This document shows positions 1 through 11,620 of a DNA stretch of 64,000 nt, piece by piece (the first letter of the stretch is position 1; every line of letters starts with the position of its first letter). This stretch comes from Stenopsyche tienmushanensis. Its lineage: Eukaryota; Arthropoda; Insecta; Trichoptera; Stenopsychidae. The position numbers and the translations under genes were made by a program. The DNA is taken from positions 1 to 64,000 of the forward strand of contig WACJ01000411.1 of NCBI GenBank assembly GCA_008973525.1. Direction: 5' to 3'. The notes under the pieces are model-generated. The model made no database searches. It worked only from the letters and a program-made list of their open reading frames with translations, and was not told the origin of the DNA.

Positions 1-1146
1 TCAATGTACGATCTTCCAATATTTCTTGAATGTCATGAATATCCATGTCATCATAACCATCTCCACCAACATCACAACAAATGTTTATTGTCCTTTGGTA
101 TTCATCTTCTATTGATGGTAAAACATCCCTCTGGAGATGTTTTGGTCTCTGGAGTACTTCTCTCCACGGCTTTTTCCAGAAAGAATTTAAAGTGGATTGT
201 TTTATTTTTTGGCCTGAGTGTATATACTAATGCTTAGCAAATATTATCCTAAATGCACGAAGATTTAGACATTCAGCATTGAATGTCCTAATTCACCTAG
301 TATTATATTTTGCAGACAGATTTTAAACAGACGAATATACCGTTTGTTCTACATTATGTTGTAAAATCTCTGGATATAAATGAGGAAAGACATTTACTAT
401 TAATTATGAATGATTTATTCCCTAGACTGAGCGTATATAATTATAATATCAAGGTATGAACATAATGGATTTCAGTCGTCATTTGGACACATAGACTATA
501 TCGTAAATTCTAGTTTTGTGACAGTTATTATTCGTGCTAGTTTGAATAACTCTCTAGTGGATCAATGCTTTTGTACGACGATTCAACTTTGTTGTTTTGC
601 TACGGGCTTAACATCCAAATTCGATGAATTTATACGAAGAAAATCATACTCTTCGTCTTAAAAATGCGACCATTTTATTTTAACTTATTTTAATTGGGTT
701 CACGAAGCTGACACCTTCGCATTAATATATGTACAACTCAATAAGAAAATTAGAACGAAGAAGAACAGGTTCGCGAAGTACTATATTTAGCTGGCAAAAA
801 TTCCTAAAAGTTCTTCATATTCTTAGTGTATATTTTTCATTTAATCCGGAATGGTCTTAAGCGAGCTAAGACAGTTAAAATTATTTTAATGAATATTGAT
901 GACTTGTGGGTTGGTCTGTTTCTTAGGGGTTTTTTTCATTTCTTAAATAAATAATGGCGCAATCTATTAATACATTTTAAAGATGAAACGTTTGCAAATT
1001 CATATCAATGTTAATATCCATCATAGTTATACTTGTTTTGCAGTTATATGAACTTGGGAGATGGAAAGAATTAATATTTCTGATCGATCGTCTCGATTCA
1101 GTTAGAGTCTGATATCTCAGATTTGAAAATTTGAATATTGAGGCGA
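1..1146. other. No recognisable gene or element
   Basis: AT-rich intergenic sequence. The only open frame, at its left end, is short and resembles no protein I know. No terminal inverted repeat or transposase motif was seen. Confidence 0.5.
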
Positions 1147-1535
1147 TTAGCCCTTTGAGCAGTGAGCTAATTTATGTAATCATAAAATTAGATGCTATAT
1201 TTGTATGTCTTCCACTTATCATCCGTACAAATCCGCTTATCTCCCAGGAACGTCGCAGCGTGTATGAAGTTTGTACATAAATAAATAAATACTATCGATA
1301 GCATACAATATTCGGTAATTTCTTCAAGTAAACATAAACAATACAGTTGGGGCTAACAATCTATAATATGGTACGATGTACGCAAGATACTTTTTCTGTC
1401 TCTGTTTTTCTACAAATTCAACGTGCAAGACACTCTTCGTCTCTGTCTGTCATCGGCGCTCAACGTTTAAGAAAGCTCTTTCTGAATCACTGGAATTCGG
1501 ACACAACTCTGTGTCTTACCTCTTTATAGGGTCAA
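1147..1535 (+). mobile_element. TTAA-type MITE, repeat family D
   Basis: A 389-bp non-coding repeat bounded by near-TTAA tetramers (TTAG left, TCAA right) and imperfect inverted ends close to CCCTTTGAGCAG and CCCTATAAAGAGG. Related copies occur at 15171-15446 (minus) and 34634-35338 (plus), where both ends are true TTAA. Shared internal landmarks are a block around ATCCGTACAAATCC and one around GAATCACTGGAATTCGG. TTAA ends with CCC-type termini are the signature of piggyBac-superfamily elements. No transposase is encoded, so this is a non-autonomous copy. Confidence 0.6.
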
Positions 1536-1851
1536 TAAATGAGTGACTCCTGTCTAAAATTTCTATTCAAATGATCCTATTTTTATTTAAGCATTTATGA
1601 AGGGCGATAGGAAACCGCCACTTGAAACATCCTTTTTTTTTAGAAATATCTCATATGGAGATCGCCTACTTCTATTGATGGATATGATCCGCCCATCTTT
1701 TTCTCACCGAGAGCTGACAATATAAATTGAGCGTCATCTAACATATCTGGATCATTTAATAGTTGTATTCTGGCGTTCATTATGGCATCATTTTGACTTT
1801 AATTTTTTAAAACTTTTATCATTTTATGAGGATATTAGCTTCAGTATCATT

Positions 1852-2225
1852 TTGGCGTAGCATGTGCGATTTACCACCCCCACGTAGTAGCGCTGTTAAC
1901 AGCGACATCTTCCATCTCTTTTCAGGTGCAATGTGTTATTTTAACAGCGCCATCTCTTGTGGCCCTACGGAGACATTGCACCTGCATACCGACCGATCGA
2001 TTCTTGAGCGTGCACTGTTCTCGGTTAGGGAGTGACGCGCAGGAGGCAGTGGTCGGGAGAGTCGTCGGTTAGCCTTGGCTGCGGGAGGTCGTCCTTCCTG
2101 CAGCCCGATTTCTCTCTCGTGTGGAATAAATAGTAATTTAGAGAAGAGAGTATTTCTATTCGACGCCCATCTATTCTCATACATCCATCCAGCAACATCA
2201 CGCCTCCGCTCGCTATGTAACAATA
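1852..2225 (+). repeat. Repeat family A, LTR-like copy 1
   Basis: About 370 bp, moderately GC-rich, shared with 18985-19290 (minus) and 45427-45700 (plus). It begins near a TGTAG-like motif in copy 2, contains the palindrome CGCTGTTAACAGCG, has an AATAAA about 90 bp before its right end and ends near TGTAACA. TG...CA-like ends with an internal polyadenylation signal fit a solo LTR, although a SINE cannot be excluded. No retroviral coding sequence adjoins it. A mariner remnant follows directly. Confidence 0.45.
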
Positions 2226-2239
2226 CTCACAACGAGGCA

Positions 2240-2600
2240 AAGAGTGGGAGACCATCAATGACTTCTGCCGAATTTGTGCAAAAAATTGAAGAACGAGTGC
2301 AAAATGAACACCGTGTTACACTTGAAGACCTTCATGAAGAATTTACTGACATTTCTCGAAGACTCCTTGATGATATTGTGTTAGAAAAACTTGGTTACAA
2401 GAAGTTGTGTGCGAGATGGGTTCCCAGAACCACATATGAGCACCGTCAAAATGTCGTAACCGTTGCGCATGATTTTTTTATCTTTTTACACAGGAAGGGG
2501 AAACTTTTCTGGACTCTCTGGAATCGCGACGGAGGATGAGACGTGGGGTGTCACTACATCCCAGAATCCAAATTCAGACAATCCAAAAAAAAGCTGGGGG
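2240..2600 (+). pseudogene. Mariner transposase fragment 1 (broken)
   Basis: The open frame reads SGRPSMTSAEFVQKI near 2250-2290, then a helix-turn-helix-like stretch, then LGYKKLCARWVPR around 2390-2425. This matches the (L/M)RKxCARWVPR signature of mariner transposases. A frame change follows, and another frame carries an ETWG motif near 2540 that corresponds to the DETW catalytic motif. The fragment lacks the start, the downstream catalytic Asp residues and both inverted ends. It abuts repeat family A, so an insertion or rearrangement has cut it. Confidence 0.75.
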
Positions 2601-3470
2601 CTAAGATTATAGAAATGTTTCTATTTTGACGGCGATTATGTTAAGTATTCTGTAATTTTTAATTAAATGCAAGCATTTTCCAGTCCTGGATAAATGTTGT
2701 AACTTTACTTTCTGGATGACCCTCGTAGCACAACAAATCATTCGACACCCGAACTGTACTGAGTTTTGTTCAAAAGCTACACTCGAATTTATCGGCCCCC
2801 ATCTTCTTGTCGTTTTGGAAATTTTGCCAAACAATTTCAAATCTTTCAAAAATTTCTTGGAATATCGTGACTAATAGGACTTCCTTCGTCAGCAGTGCCC
2901 GAAATCTGCAGGTTGTGGGTGTGGATGGTGGAATTGACAGTGGAAACGTTAATGTACAAGACAGGTGCCAAATTGTGGTGTCATAAAATGCAGACAGCTG
3001 GTCGCTTATTTTGTCCCATCGTTAAGCTTTGCATCGGAATATTATTTATACTTTTTTAAATCAAACATTTTGGGCAAGCAAGAACCCGAGGGTGGGTATT
3101 TTTGGTCTGCATGGAGCGATATTTCAAAATCTGGAGACAAATATCGTCACTGCGCAGTTGTGCAACCACTTTTCAGCGAGAAATTAGAATGATTTATTTG
3201 CCATCATAAAGCAGATTTATTTTAACCAACAGAAAATAGTAAACATTATACCAACGAACAAATAAAATCATGTAATAGTGGCGTTATAAATAAGCAATGC
3301 AATATTGTAATTTGTATTCCATAGCCCATTTTCACTCGTGTAACAAAAAATTGTACAAAACTATTTTTTATTGTAATAAGAAAAACTCATCTGCATTTAT
3401 AATCTATCATTAGTGATTCTGTAGAAACACTCTTACTTATTTACTTTACTTACTTACTTAGAACTTTGAG
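2601..3470. other. Unassigned AT-rich stretch
   Basis: No gene or element recognised. Short open frames on both strands have no protein-like composition or known motif. Confidence 0.4.
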
Positions 3471-3477
3471 AAAGTCC

Positions 3478-3905
3478 TCTTTGAGAAAAAACTCTGGGGG
3501 AGTCTGCTCCTTCATTACATTAAGACAACATTAAGATGTTGGGTGGCAGAATTTAAACGAGGCCGTTCGAGCTACCAAGACGAACAGCGTAACGATCGAC
3601 TAAATGATGTTACCACCCCAGAAATGTTGAAGAAGATCCACAAAATAGTATTGAATAACCATCGACTGTAAGTCGGCGAGCGATATCAAAAATGCTGTAC
3701 ATCGTAATATTGACTGAAAATTTGAACATGAGAAAGCTGTGCACAAGATGGGTGCCGCGTTTGCTCACAATGGGACAAAAACAGCGTCGGTTCAATCGAG
3801 TGTTTGGCGATGTTTCACAGCAATAATTCAGGATGAAACATGGGTCCATCACTTTACATCTGAGACAAGAAAATGGAGACCCCCCCCCCCTCCACTGAAT
3901 CGAGT
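3478..3905 (+). pseudogene. Mariner transposase fragment 2 (degenerate)
   Basis: Translations in shifting frames give GESAPSLH near 3490, then ILTENLNMRKLCTRWVPR around 3705-3760 and LLTMGQKQRR just after, then DETWVHHFTSET near 3832-3868 in another frame. The order and spacing match a Mos1/vertumnus-like mariner transposase: helix-turn-helix end, RKLCARWVPR linker, then the first catalytic Asp in DETWVHHF. Several stops and frameshifts make it inactive. A run of ten or more C residues near 3880 marks its right edge. It belongs to a different mariner lineage from the 2.3-kb copy. Confidence 0.85.
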
Positions 3906-4014
3906 TGTTTATTGGTCCCGCTATTCGGGATCCATGCCAACTCGCTCAACAAAAATGCACAGCAAGGTGCAAAACCTAAATTGAATATCGCATTTGAATT
4001 TGAAAATGCCGCAA

Positions 4015-4180
4015 AAAGCCCTAAAAAGGACTGTGAGTGGTCTGTGTATCCAACCGGTCTGCTTTTCGGACCGCCGATATGACGAATGAGTGTCTCGCGA
4101 TCGGACGCTATACCCGAACAAATCTACAGAACGATTACAACCTCTCATTACAAAACGAAGTTGTCCGAAAAAGATTGATC
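4015..4180 (+). mobile_element. hAT MITE family B, fragment
   Basis: Shares the block GGTCTGCTTTTCGGACCGCC and the following ATATGACGAATGAG with copies at 7964-8339, 20325-20465, 23805-24137, 28636-28800 (minus) and 34828-35287 (minus). The core contains a short hairpin, GGTCCGCTTTTCGGACC. The ends are missing here; the full copy at 7964-8339 identifies the family as hAT. Confidence 0.6.
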
Positions 4181-4189
4181 GTGTGGGTT

Positions 4190-5960
4190 ATTTAAATTCT
4201 ACAATCGATCAAAAATATTGTTGTCTTTATTTTTTTGCGGGCTTATGCCGGTTGAATCGGCCCGATGTTTGTGAGCTGGATAAAATTTAGATCAATGATA
4301 CACGTGTCGCTGTCGTAATTGAATACTATTTATCTTGGTTTTATATGAACATATTGCAGCATTTAGCATTATATTGCTTGTCAAAGACTGCAATAGATCA
4401 TCATATTCAATCATCTTTTAATTTTTTAGCATATTTTTGCAGACGTTCGTCAAAAATATGATCATTTACTTAATAGAATACTCTTATTGATGATATCAGG
4501 GCATATTAAAACAGGCAAATTGAAGTACGCTCTGAAACGATTCCGGAATTTCATCAATATGCAGCAAAAGCTTTTGGACTGCGGAAGAATTTTATTTTGA
4601 GCCTATTCTATCTTATCTATAAACTTCAGACAATAACCACTTATTTGTTTTTTGTGAGAGTAAGAAAAATACAAAAAAACTCGGGAGCGTTGATTTCAAA
4701 ACATGAATGATTTACGATACCGTCTGAAATTTCTGTAGGAGTTATCTCAGCGAAAATGCCGAATAACACATCGAAATATTTGAGATAATGTAATCGTATT
4801 ATTGCGAGTAAATATGATCGTTATTTTTTGGACACGGTGTATCTGAGGCTATAATTAAAGCAGTTCCCGTCAAAACATTTCACTGTTTGTTATGAAAACC
4901 TGCAACACTTGCTGGATCGCTATTTTAATATGTACAACTAGAAATGCGATCATCATCAAAGGGTTGAATCGAACTCAATCATCAATAATTTTTAATGGAT
5001 ACACCTGAAGATATGAAGAAAATTATGCGCATGTTGGATAAACAATTTTTAGCATTAAAAAATATTACAAAGTCAGGCGATCAATCAATATGACATATGC
5101 TAGAAATAAAATGCCAAGTGTTGGTATAGTGGTTTAGCTCCAGATGCTTTTAACACCGTTTACGTGGGACGCCTAGTTTTAGGCGTTTTTTCGATTAGTT
5201 CTGTAATACTGAAAACATGGTACTTGTTGTGTTTCCTATTGATTTAACATAGTATATTAGTAGTTCTTTATAATGATAGATGTTATCAAAAGTATCATAT
5301 AGGCGCCGAAATATAAGTTTTATGAGGTGATGAGATTTTTTTTCAAAAGCAGTATCATGCACGAATTTTAACGTGGTTTTTGTAAAATTTCCCTTCATTC
5401 AGTTGAACATTAAGAATAACGTATTACACTCAAACCTCTTTTTGTGCGACTTTTTTTGTGCGATTTCGAAGTTATGCGGGTTTTTTAAAGAAATTTTTCA
5501 AATTTAAATTTAATAAAATAGATTTTAGAAATATTTTGAAATCCATGGAACGCATTTTCTTTTTTTCCTTGAAAGTCATAGTTTTTTTTTGTGCGATTAC
5601 CGCACAAAAAAGGCTTAAATGCATAAAATTATATTGTGCTTAATTTTAAAAGTAGTAATTTTTTCCTTCCAAGTCCATCAAGCATTGTAGCTCCGAAAAC
5701 CAGAAAAAAAACCTAGAAATATTACTACTCCAGATCTCCCAAATTTAGATTTGAACCAAAACTGAATAACAAATTTTGAAATAAACGGCATTTGTAATGA
5801 ATTTTCTCATTGGAAGAATGCAATTGAAGTAGGTTAGTTTGGCTGAATACAATTGCTTGCAAGCAGTAAAACAGAGGGGTCAAACATAATGTGCCAAAAT
5901 AAAAATAAAATAAGTTTAGTTGGCCACAAAAGAAATCAATTGTTCCTTGCTGGAAAAAAA
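4190..5960. other. Mostly unassigned; one isolated TTAA terminus
   Basis: No gene recognised. At 5150 the sequence TTAACACCGTTTACGTGGGA followed by a GCCTAG...AGGC hairpin looks like one end of a piggyBac-type MITE similar in style to those at 9441 and 46566, but I found no partner end. At about 5440-5620 GTGCGA motifs occur near T-rich and A-rich runs. Confidence 0.35.
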
Positions 5961-6260
5961 AATGTTTACAATTATGTTTGTTTGCTATGTATACATTCCT
6001 ATACCATTAATCCGATTGCCATGAAACTTTGGTGAGTTATTGGGCGTGTATCCAAGAAGGTTTTTAAATTAGCAGAGCCATTGTGCGCAGAATTTGTTTT
6101 GCGAGACGATTAAGGGATGCATAATTTTGGCGCATATTGGTCTGGTGGTTGCTAAGGTAAACAAAGCTAGCAACCTTCGATTTGTTATGTACTTGCCAAG
6201 CGTTCGGTCTTCGGTGGTCTATGCCGTGCGGTTGAACGATGCTATGAAGTGCGATCGATA
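5960..6260 (+). mobile_element. Helitron-like remnant
   Basis: Similar in arrangement to the better preserved copy at 40232-40535. Shared blocks include a CATTCCTATACC...ATCCGATTGC region, a TTTTGGCGCATATTGGTC block and a GAAG-containing segment near the right end. Both ends are eroded, so this rests on comparison with the other copy. Confidence 0.4.
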
Positions 6261-6386
6261 CATCTATTTCGCTGGTATAAAAATCATAACAATTGTCAAT
6301 ATCTTCGGCAATCAACTTTATCGAAAATTAAAGATACTAAGATAATGCTTGGTTCAAAGCGCATTGGCAGCACTGGATGAAGGATG

Positions 6387-7343
6387 CTCACAAGCAGTGG
6401 CGTAGCTACCAAGGGGCTAGGCGGGGCAATGCCCCGGGGCCCTCAAGCTCAGGGGGGCCTCGAATCCTTACCAGAAATCTCGATCGAACTGAACTTTTGG
6501 AAATTTCTCTCATTTTCAAAATAAATTTGACAGGTTGCAATCATGTTAATCATGATAACTCAGTTGAGAGAAATTCATATGTTATGCCTAGGGAATTCCC
6601 CTAAATTCTTTCTGTAGGTTGGCAGTGTTGTCAATCACAAAAAAGAGCTTAAAACGCTTTCGCGCGCGGCATCGTCATTTTAGCTCGTTTTCGTGAATCC
6701 GATTGCCGACGACATTAATGAATACGTATTAGTGCTTAAGCCATCGCCAGAACACACAATGAGTCAGTTATTCTCTCTCGTGTTTGCCTCTTCACTTCAC
6801 TAATCGTTTTTGGTGATAACATTCCAGCGATAAGACCGAACTTTCATTGCCTTTGAAACATTTATCATCAAGTAAATCGATCTACACGTTTTTTAATGTA
6901 TTCTTTACACTTTTCAGTGATTTTCAACGATTGTATTTTTTAATAATAAAACTATTTAAACCATCGCTAATACACACAATGAAAGGTCGATCATTCTGTA
7001 TTAGAGCAATGGGAGTCGAAAGCACTTGTTCTCAACATTTTTATTTTTTTAACAACAATTTATAAGTTTATTAAAAAAATACAAAAAAATAAAATTTTCA
7101 AAAGAAAAATTCAAATCCGGCGCGAGGTTTAGGTTGAGCGAGGTTTATTTGCACTCGTGCTGCAGCGACGAAGGGATTGACGATGTGCGCGTGCGAAAGC
7201 GTTAAGTAGCTCAGCATTTTTAAAGTATTTGTATATTTCATATTTTTATTTGATAAAACCTAATCAGTTTACATAGCAGTGGGGCCCCTTTTTTTAATTT
7301 GCCCCAGGGCCCTTGATTACCTAGCTACGCCACTGCTCACAAG
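6387..7343. mobile_element. hAT MITE with perfect 8-bp target duplication
   Basis: The element proper runs from 6395 to 7335 (941 bp) and is flanked by exact CTCACAAG direct repeats at 6387-6394 and 7336-7343. Its ends are inverted: CAGTGGCGTAGCTACCAAGG on the left and the complement of CAGTGGCGTAGCTAGGTAAT on the right. An 8-bp duplication with CAGTGGCG termini is diagnostic of the hAT superfamily. The interior is AT-rich and encodes no transposase, so it moved with help from another hAT element. The exact duplication suggests a fairly recent insertion. Confidence 0.9.
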
Positions 7344-7963
7344 AAGCATCACCAAGGCGCCGGCAGTCAGTCCGCGTCCATAAGCCCGACAGGAGACTCG
7401 AAATGGCGAAATATATAAAAAACATTCCAATAAACATAAAAAAATTTTAGTCCGAAATTTGGACTGTACGATTAATAAAATTGGGCAGGGCATATTAAAC
7501 CCAAATAATATTACACGGTCTTTAGATGTCTACTGTTTATGTTTCCATAGGAACGCTCTGCAGCAAAATACTAGTGAAATTATTAAGCAATCAAAAATAT
7601 CATTGTGGATGATTGCTTACTGACAGGTTTGTCTTAATGGATGCAGAAATTTCGATCTGTATACAACCATCGGCAAATATTTACCCCGCCGAGCGTAAAT
7701 GTTTGAGTTGTGCATTTATTCGCCATCGCAAATTGTTGCATATTTTTGGCGCGGGCATTTCGAATAAATTCCTTTGTGTGATCTCAAATTTCTCATCAGT
7801 CAGTCCATCTTTTTGGTCCCATTCATGTGCATTCAAAGATAACATTCATGCACAGCTTCCGGATCGGATGTGCATAGTAAAACCGAGCATTGAGGAGAAG
7901 ATCACATCCATTCATAGTATGATTTGTTCGAATGCATAAGAGCTTAGATTTAGATGATACTAT
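7344..7963. other. Unassigned, one minor open frame
   Basis: A 108-codon open frame at 7613-7939 shows no motif I recognise. Just right of the hAT element, a short open segment continues sequence lying left of it (see findings). Confidence 0.35.
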
Positions 7964-8347
7964 CAGAGCCGCAACAAGCAGGACCGTAACTAAGGTATGA
8001 AGCTCCCGTGGCAAGAATTTATCTTTTTAAAGTTAACTAATGCTATCATATATGCAATACATAAAATATTATTATAATGTAGATGACGCTGCTTCCGTGC
8101 TCGTACAGTTCATAGATAATGCCGTAAAAAGCCCGGCGGAGTGACCAAATGTTGGTATGCTCAATCGGTCCGCTTTTCGGACCGCTGATATGACGAATGA
8201 GCATACCTGAACATAAACACAACAATGAAGAAAAGAGGGATTAGAAAAACTTAGTATATATTATAAACCGGACAGAGTCAATCAGTGTTGGTTCATGCAA
8301 CTAGGTGTAATGCTTTTCCACGCCCTTGTTACGGCCCTGGATACTAT
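7956..8347 (+). mobile_element. hAT MITE family B, complete copy
   Basis: The element spans 7964-8339 (376 bp) between exact GATACTAT duplications at 7956-7963 and 8340-8347. Its inverted ends are CAGAGCCGCAACAAG and the complement of CAGGGCCGTAACAAG. The 8-bp duplication and CAG-starting ends define a hAT non-autonomous element. The interior holds the GGTCCGCTTTTCGGACC hairpin seen in all family B copies. This is the reference copy for the family in the window. Confidence 0.88.
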
Positions 8348-9440
8348 AGTTGGAGTATGTAATTTATCCCTATGCTTTGATCTTTGTCTCAAGAAAAAAT
8401 CTTTTGATCATTAAGGTTTACATATCTGTTTGACGTACAACATGATTAATGATTGCTAAATTATGACAGACTCTATGTAATAAATATGAACTCAAGTAAC
8501 CCGATATTAATAATACGTTGAACTATATACATTATCAGAGATTCGGTTCCAAATATTTATATCGGTTACGGTTTTTCGGTTTCGGAGCCGCATGCGGCTC
8601 TAGAGCCGTTATGTTATCACGTGTGCTGTCATTGTTACAATGACCGCTCAAGGTCCATTCGCTCAACAAAGAGCAGACACTGAATTAAACCGTTGCATGC
8701 CGTCTATTCTTATCACAGTTGAAGCTCTAGTTCATTTTGGTTCTGGAGCAAGTTGTTGAAAATGTTTTATCGAAGATTGAAAATTACGCGGAAGCTGTTT
8801 CCATCGAACTGATCCCTTTGGACAGTTGCCAGTTCAAAAAATGACAGCCACTATAATAATGCTGCACACCCATTAACCCAGAAATAAAATCCTGGCATAC
8901 GCATATTGAACGCCGTTGTTTCTCATTTCAGATCGTTTTTCCGGAATATCTGATTAATGATCGCAAAAAATGTATATTTTGAACAAAGTCAAATATAAAA
9001 TCCACACCTGAGAAGACTTTGCGACTCTCTCACAAATTCATGAATGAAACTTCTTCGATGCTTTCTTGCAAATCGTCACGCTAATTACACTTGCTATTAA
9101 TATGTTATGACTAGAGCTTCTGAGTGCCATATATCATTAGGAACAAGGATGATTGTGTTTACTATTTTGAAAAAATGTAAAAAGTTCATACAATCATATC
9201 ACCAACGAAGCAGTGATTATTTTTGTGTGACGATTTTTTCTTCAAAAGCATTTCTTGATGAATCGATTCGAGTTTGATTCTATATAATATAATGAAGCGT
9301 TCAACGACATGCTAACAGTTCATTGACTACTTCATATCTATTTTGGTTATATAAAATATTATAAAAATAGATTAACATCTTCGCTGCGGATTATTAATCA
9401 ACAGTACGGTCGAAAATATTTCAACTTTTCCTCAATCAAC
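8348..9440. other. Unassigned AT-rich stretch
   Basis: No gene seen. Around 8560-8610 a GGTTTTTCGGTTTCGG-rich segment resembles, in the opposite sense, the CCGAAAAACC-rich segment at 12640-12860. The two may be remnants of one repeat. Confidence 0.35.
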
Positions 9441-9875
9441 TTAACACATTAGCGTCGGGTTACGCACGTGGGCGTCTTTCAGGTACTATCGGTAGATGCG
9501 GGAGACGTCCCTGTGCGCCTTTATCCGTGTGATTCATTGGCGTAAAAAAGGGTTATGGTACCCTTACACGTCTAAATATTCTCAATATATTTTTTTATAT
9601 TGAGAATAACAAAAAAACGTATTCTAAAGAATCTTTTAACCGTCATAAAATTTAGGTATATTTAACTGAAATTGCTATCTTCGGATAAGCCTTTCAACAA
9701 AGATAAAACTATTTTCGTTCGTGTTGTCTTGAGAGCAAGCGTTTGTTTTGATAATTAAGACACTCGCATCATTCTTATCGTTGACCAATTTTGTTATTCC
9801 TCCTTGATTGTTCTGGAGAGGTATCATTAGCTGAATATTATCACTCCTTTGCAAAATTAACTCCTTCAGAAATAA
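9441..9875 (-). mobile_element. piggyBac remnant, family E copy 1
   Basis: Begins with TTAACACATTAGCGTCGGG, a piggyBac-type terminus. The block 9630-9845 is nearly repeated at 63596-63830. On the minus strand it ends in LSEDSNFS, matching LSDDSDFS in the other copy; acidic Ser/Asp-rich stretches of this kind typify the N-terminus of piggyBac transposases. The rest of the transposase is absent. A tRNA-derived SINE interrupts its right side. Confidence 0.55.
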
Positions 9876-9884
9876 ACTGAAGGT

Positions 9885-10085
9885 AGTTCCTGTAGGTAGT
9901 CCTGCGTTAAGCGGTTGGACTCATAACTCGATCATCTCGGGTTCGAATCCCACAGGAGATGTGGCTGGCAACCACATTTTTAAAAACATATATATGCCAC
10001 GAAAAACCATGTCAAAATGGTTGGTAATGATTCCATAAAAGGGATCGCTAAAAGCCACCGCAAAAAAAAAAAAAATAAAAATAAA
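9885..10085 (+). mobile_element. tRNA-derived SINE, best copy
   Basis: A tRNA-like head at about 9890-9958 carries a B box GGTTCGAATCC and a plausible A box, with a TCCTGT/ACAGGA acceptor pairing. It continues into a body with GTGGCTGGCAACCACATTTT and ends in an A-rich tail near 10060-10080. AAATAAACTG occurs on both sides and may be the target duplication. Partial copies lie at 15100-15170 and 36140-36250. The body and tail mark it as a retroposon rather than a tRNA gene. RNA polymerase III transcription is expected for the class. Confidence 0.75.
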
Positions 10086-10360
10086 CTGGTAGGATTACAC
10101 GGTAAGCCTATCGTTTTATTTTTGCAACACATTAATAGGCAAATATAGTTAGTTGTTAGGACATTATGAAATATTGATAAAATAATAAACCGGTTACCAA
10201 TGATGAGCGTCTATAGACGCGACTAATAACCCGCCCCTACAGGCCGCGTGCGTCTATCAACGCTTGCAACTGAAAATGTTCAAGAACCAAAAAATTATGA
10301 ATTATATGTATTTTTTATACAATCAATCTTGAATCGCATAGTAGCATGTGTCATGATATA
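10086..10360. other. Unassigned, contains a small inverted motif
   Basis: Probably the right part of the piggyBac remnant split by the SINE. A GCGTCTATAGACGC palindrome near 10210 and a CGCGTGCGTC block near 10245 echo the CGTCGGG...GGGCGTC terminus at 9441, but the right TTAA end is not clear. Confidence 0.3.
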
Positions 10361-11620
10361 TTAGGTTGATGCATAAGAAACGTCGTATTTCACCCATAGA
10401 CTATGATATATTATTTTTAATAAACTGTGTTAACATTTGTGCTTAATGTTTCATTTGTATTATATAAACGAGGGTTTCTTTCAATATTTTTTATTGTTGT
10501 GAATTTTTAAAATGTCAGAGAAAAAATTGCATATTTGACACTGTTTGCTTTTTGAATTACATAAAGACCATAACACAATAGTGACAACTAAAAACACATG
10601 TGATGCAGAGGTATTATCGATATTCGAATCATGTACTAAAAGCCATTCTTGAAGCTGATCCCTGTCAAAATATCAGGAACAAGACGACAGACATCAGACA
10701 GCGACTGATTGGATTGGGGGTTCAATATCAATCGAATCCATTTCCTGCGCTACTGTATGGTCTGTTCCGGGTTACCCCGGACTTGCCACACAAAGAGTGT
10801 CTCCCGCTGATCCTGAGGAAGGATTAAGGTTAAGCTAAATTCAAGGGATTTACTTCCGCGGGTTTACTGCCACCACGAGTCCAACCTCAGTTTGAAGGGG
10901 ACTTGCAGCAGATGATGGACTGCAGGGGTTATCTCTTCCCCATGTTACTCGTATCGGTTCGGTCATTCTTAATACCTAGCCACGGAGACGAATCACCGTT
11001 CGAACAGCCTAAAACCGTTCTTCCCTGTTTGCCTAGGCTGTTGAGGACAGTGGTGAGCCTTTGACACAGTCTCCACTAACTGCTGTAATCGGCTGTTCCA
11101 CACATCCCTTTATGGGTGACCTGCGCACCTAACCCATGTTAGCTGTGTTAACCCAGCAGCGTTTGATGAGCAAACCGACGAGGCTACTTTCGCACACCTC
11201 TACTCCACATCATTACCCCAGGGACTCAACCGTTGCCTACGGGCGTAGGGTTGGCTCCCCCCTGGGGTTTTATGGGTAGGCATCGTGGAGTTTAACACCC
11301 ACCCGGACTACCAGGGACATCGCAATGAAGATGGATATCGATCAATCTACGATGGTGAGGCATCTGAATCACATTGGAATGGTTTCCAAGCACGACGTGG
11401 ACGTTATCTTCCATCACGATAATGACACAGCATAAATTAAAGGAGCTCAATTGGGATGTTTAAAAACATCCATAGATGAGATAAAAACTGCACTAGACAC
11501 GTTATTTGCATCGAAACCCGAATGTTTTATATCTAATGGGATTAAAAAGTTAACAGAACGATGGGAGACAATCATTGGCAATAATAGGATTTAATATATT
11601 TTTTTTAAAGATTAACTTTT
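10361..11620 (+). pseudogene. Mariner transposase remnant 3, interrupted
   Basis: Begins with TTAGGTTGATGCATAAGAAA, a mariner-like terminus. MSEKKLHI with a following HCLLFELHK at about 10512-10560 resembles the start of mellifera/irritans-type mariner transposases. ILEADPCQNIR lies at about 10627. After a foreign insert the frame resumes with STMVRHLNHIGMVSK near 11350, VIFHHDND near 11408 (catalytic Asp region), IDEIKTALDTLFASKPECF near 11475 and a C-terminal KLTERWETIIGNN near 11545. The part between the linker and HHDN is lost. Stops and the insert make it inactive. Confidence 0.85.
10745..11325 (+). mobile_element. GC-richer insert in mariner, repeat family H
   Basis: About 580 bp of markedly GC-richer sequence splits mariner remnant 3. 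A segment near 11150-11210 (GACGAGGCTACTTTCGCACA and its flanks) is similar to 45785-45850, which follows repeat family A. It has no long frame. It ends in a tract resembling the 3' untranslated tail of a retroelement, but the class is not settled. Confidence 0.5.

Noticed and set aside
2075..2539. 154-codon open frame as a host gene
   Set aside because: Its first third lies in repeat family A and the rest is a mariner fragment, so the frame is a chance fusion.
9890..9960. tRNA gene candidate
   Set aside because: The B box and acceptor pairing are present, but the sequence continues into a repeated body and A-rich tail, and partial copies occur at 15100 and 36140. It is a SINE.
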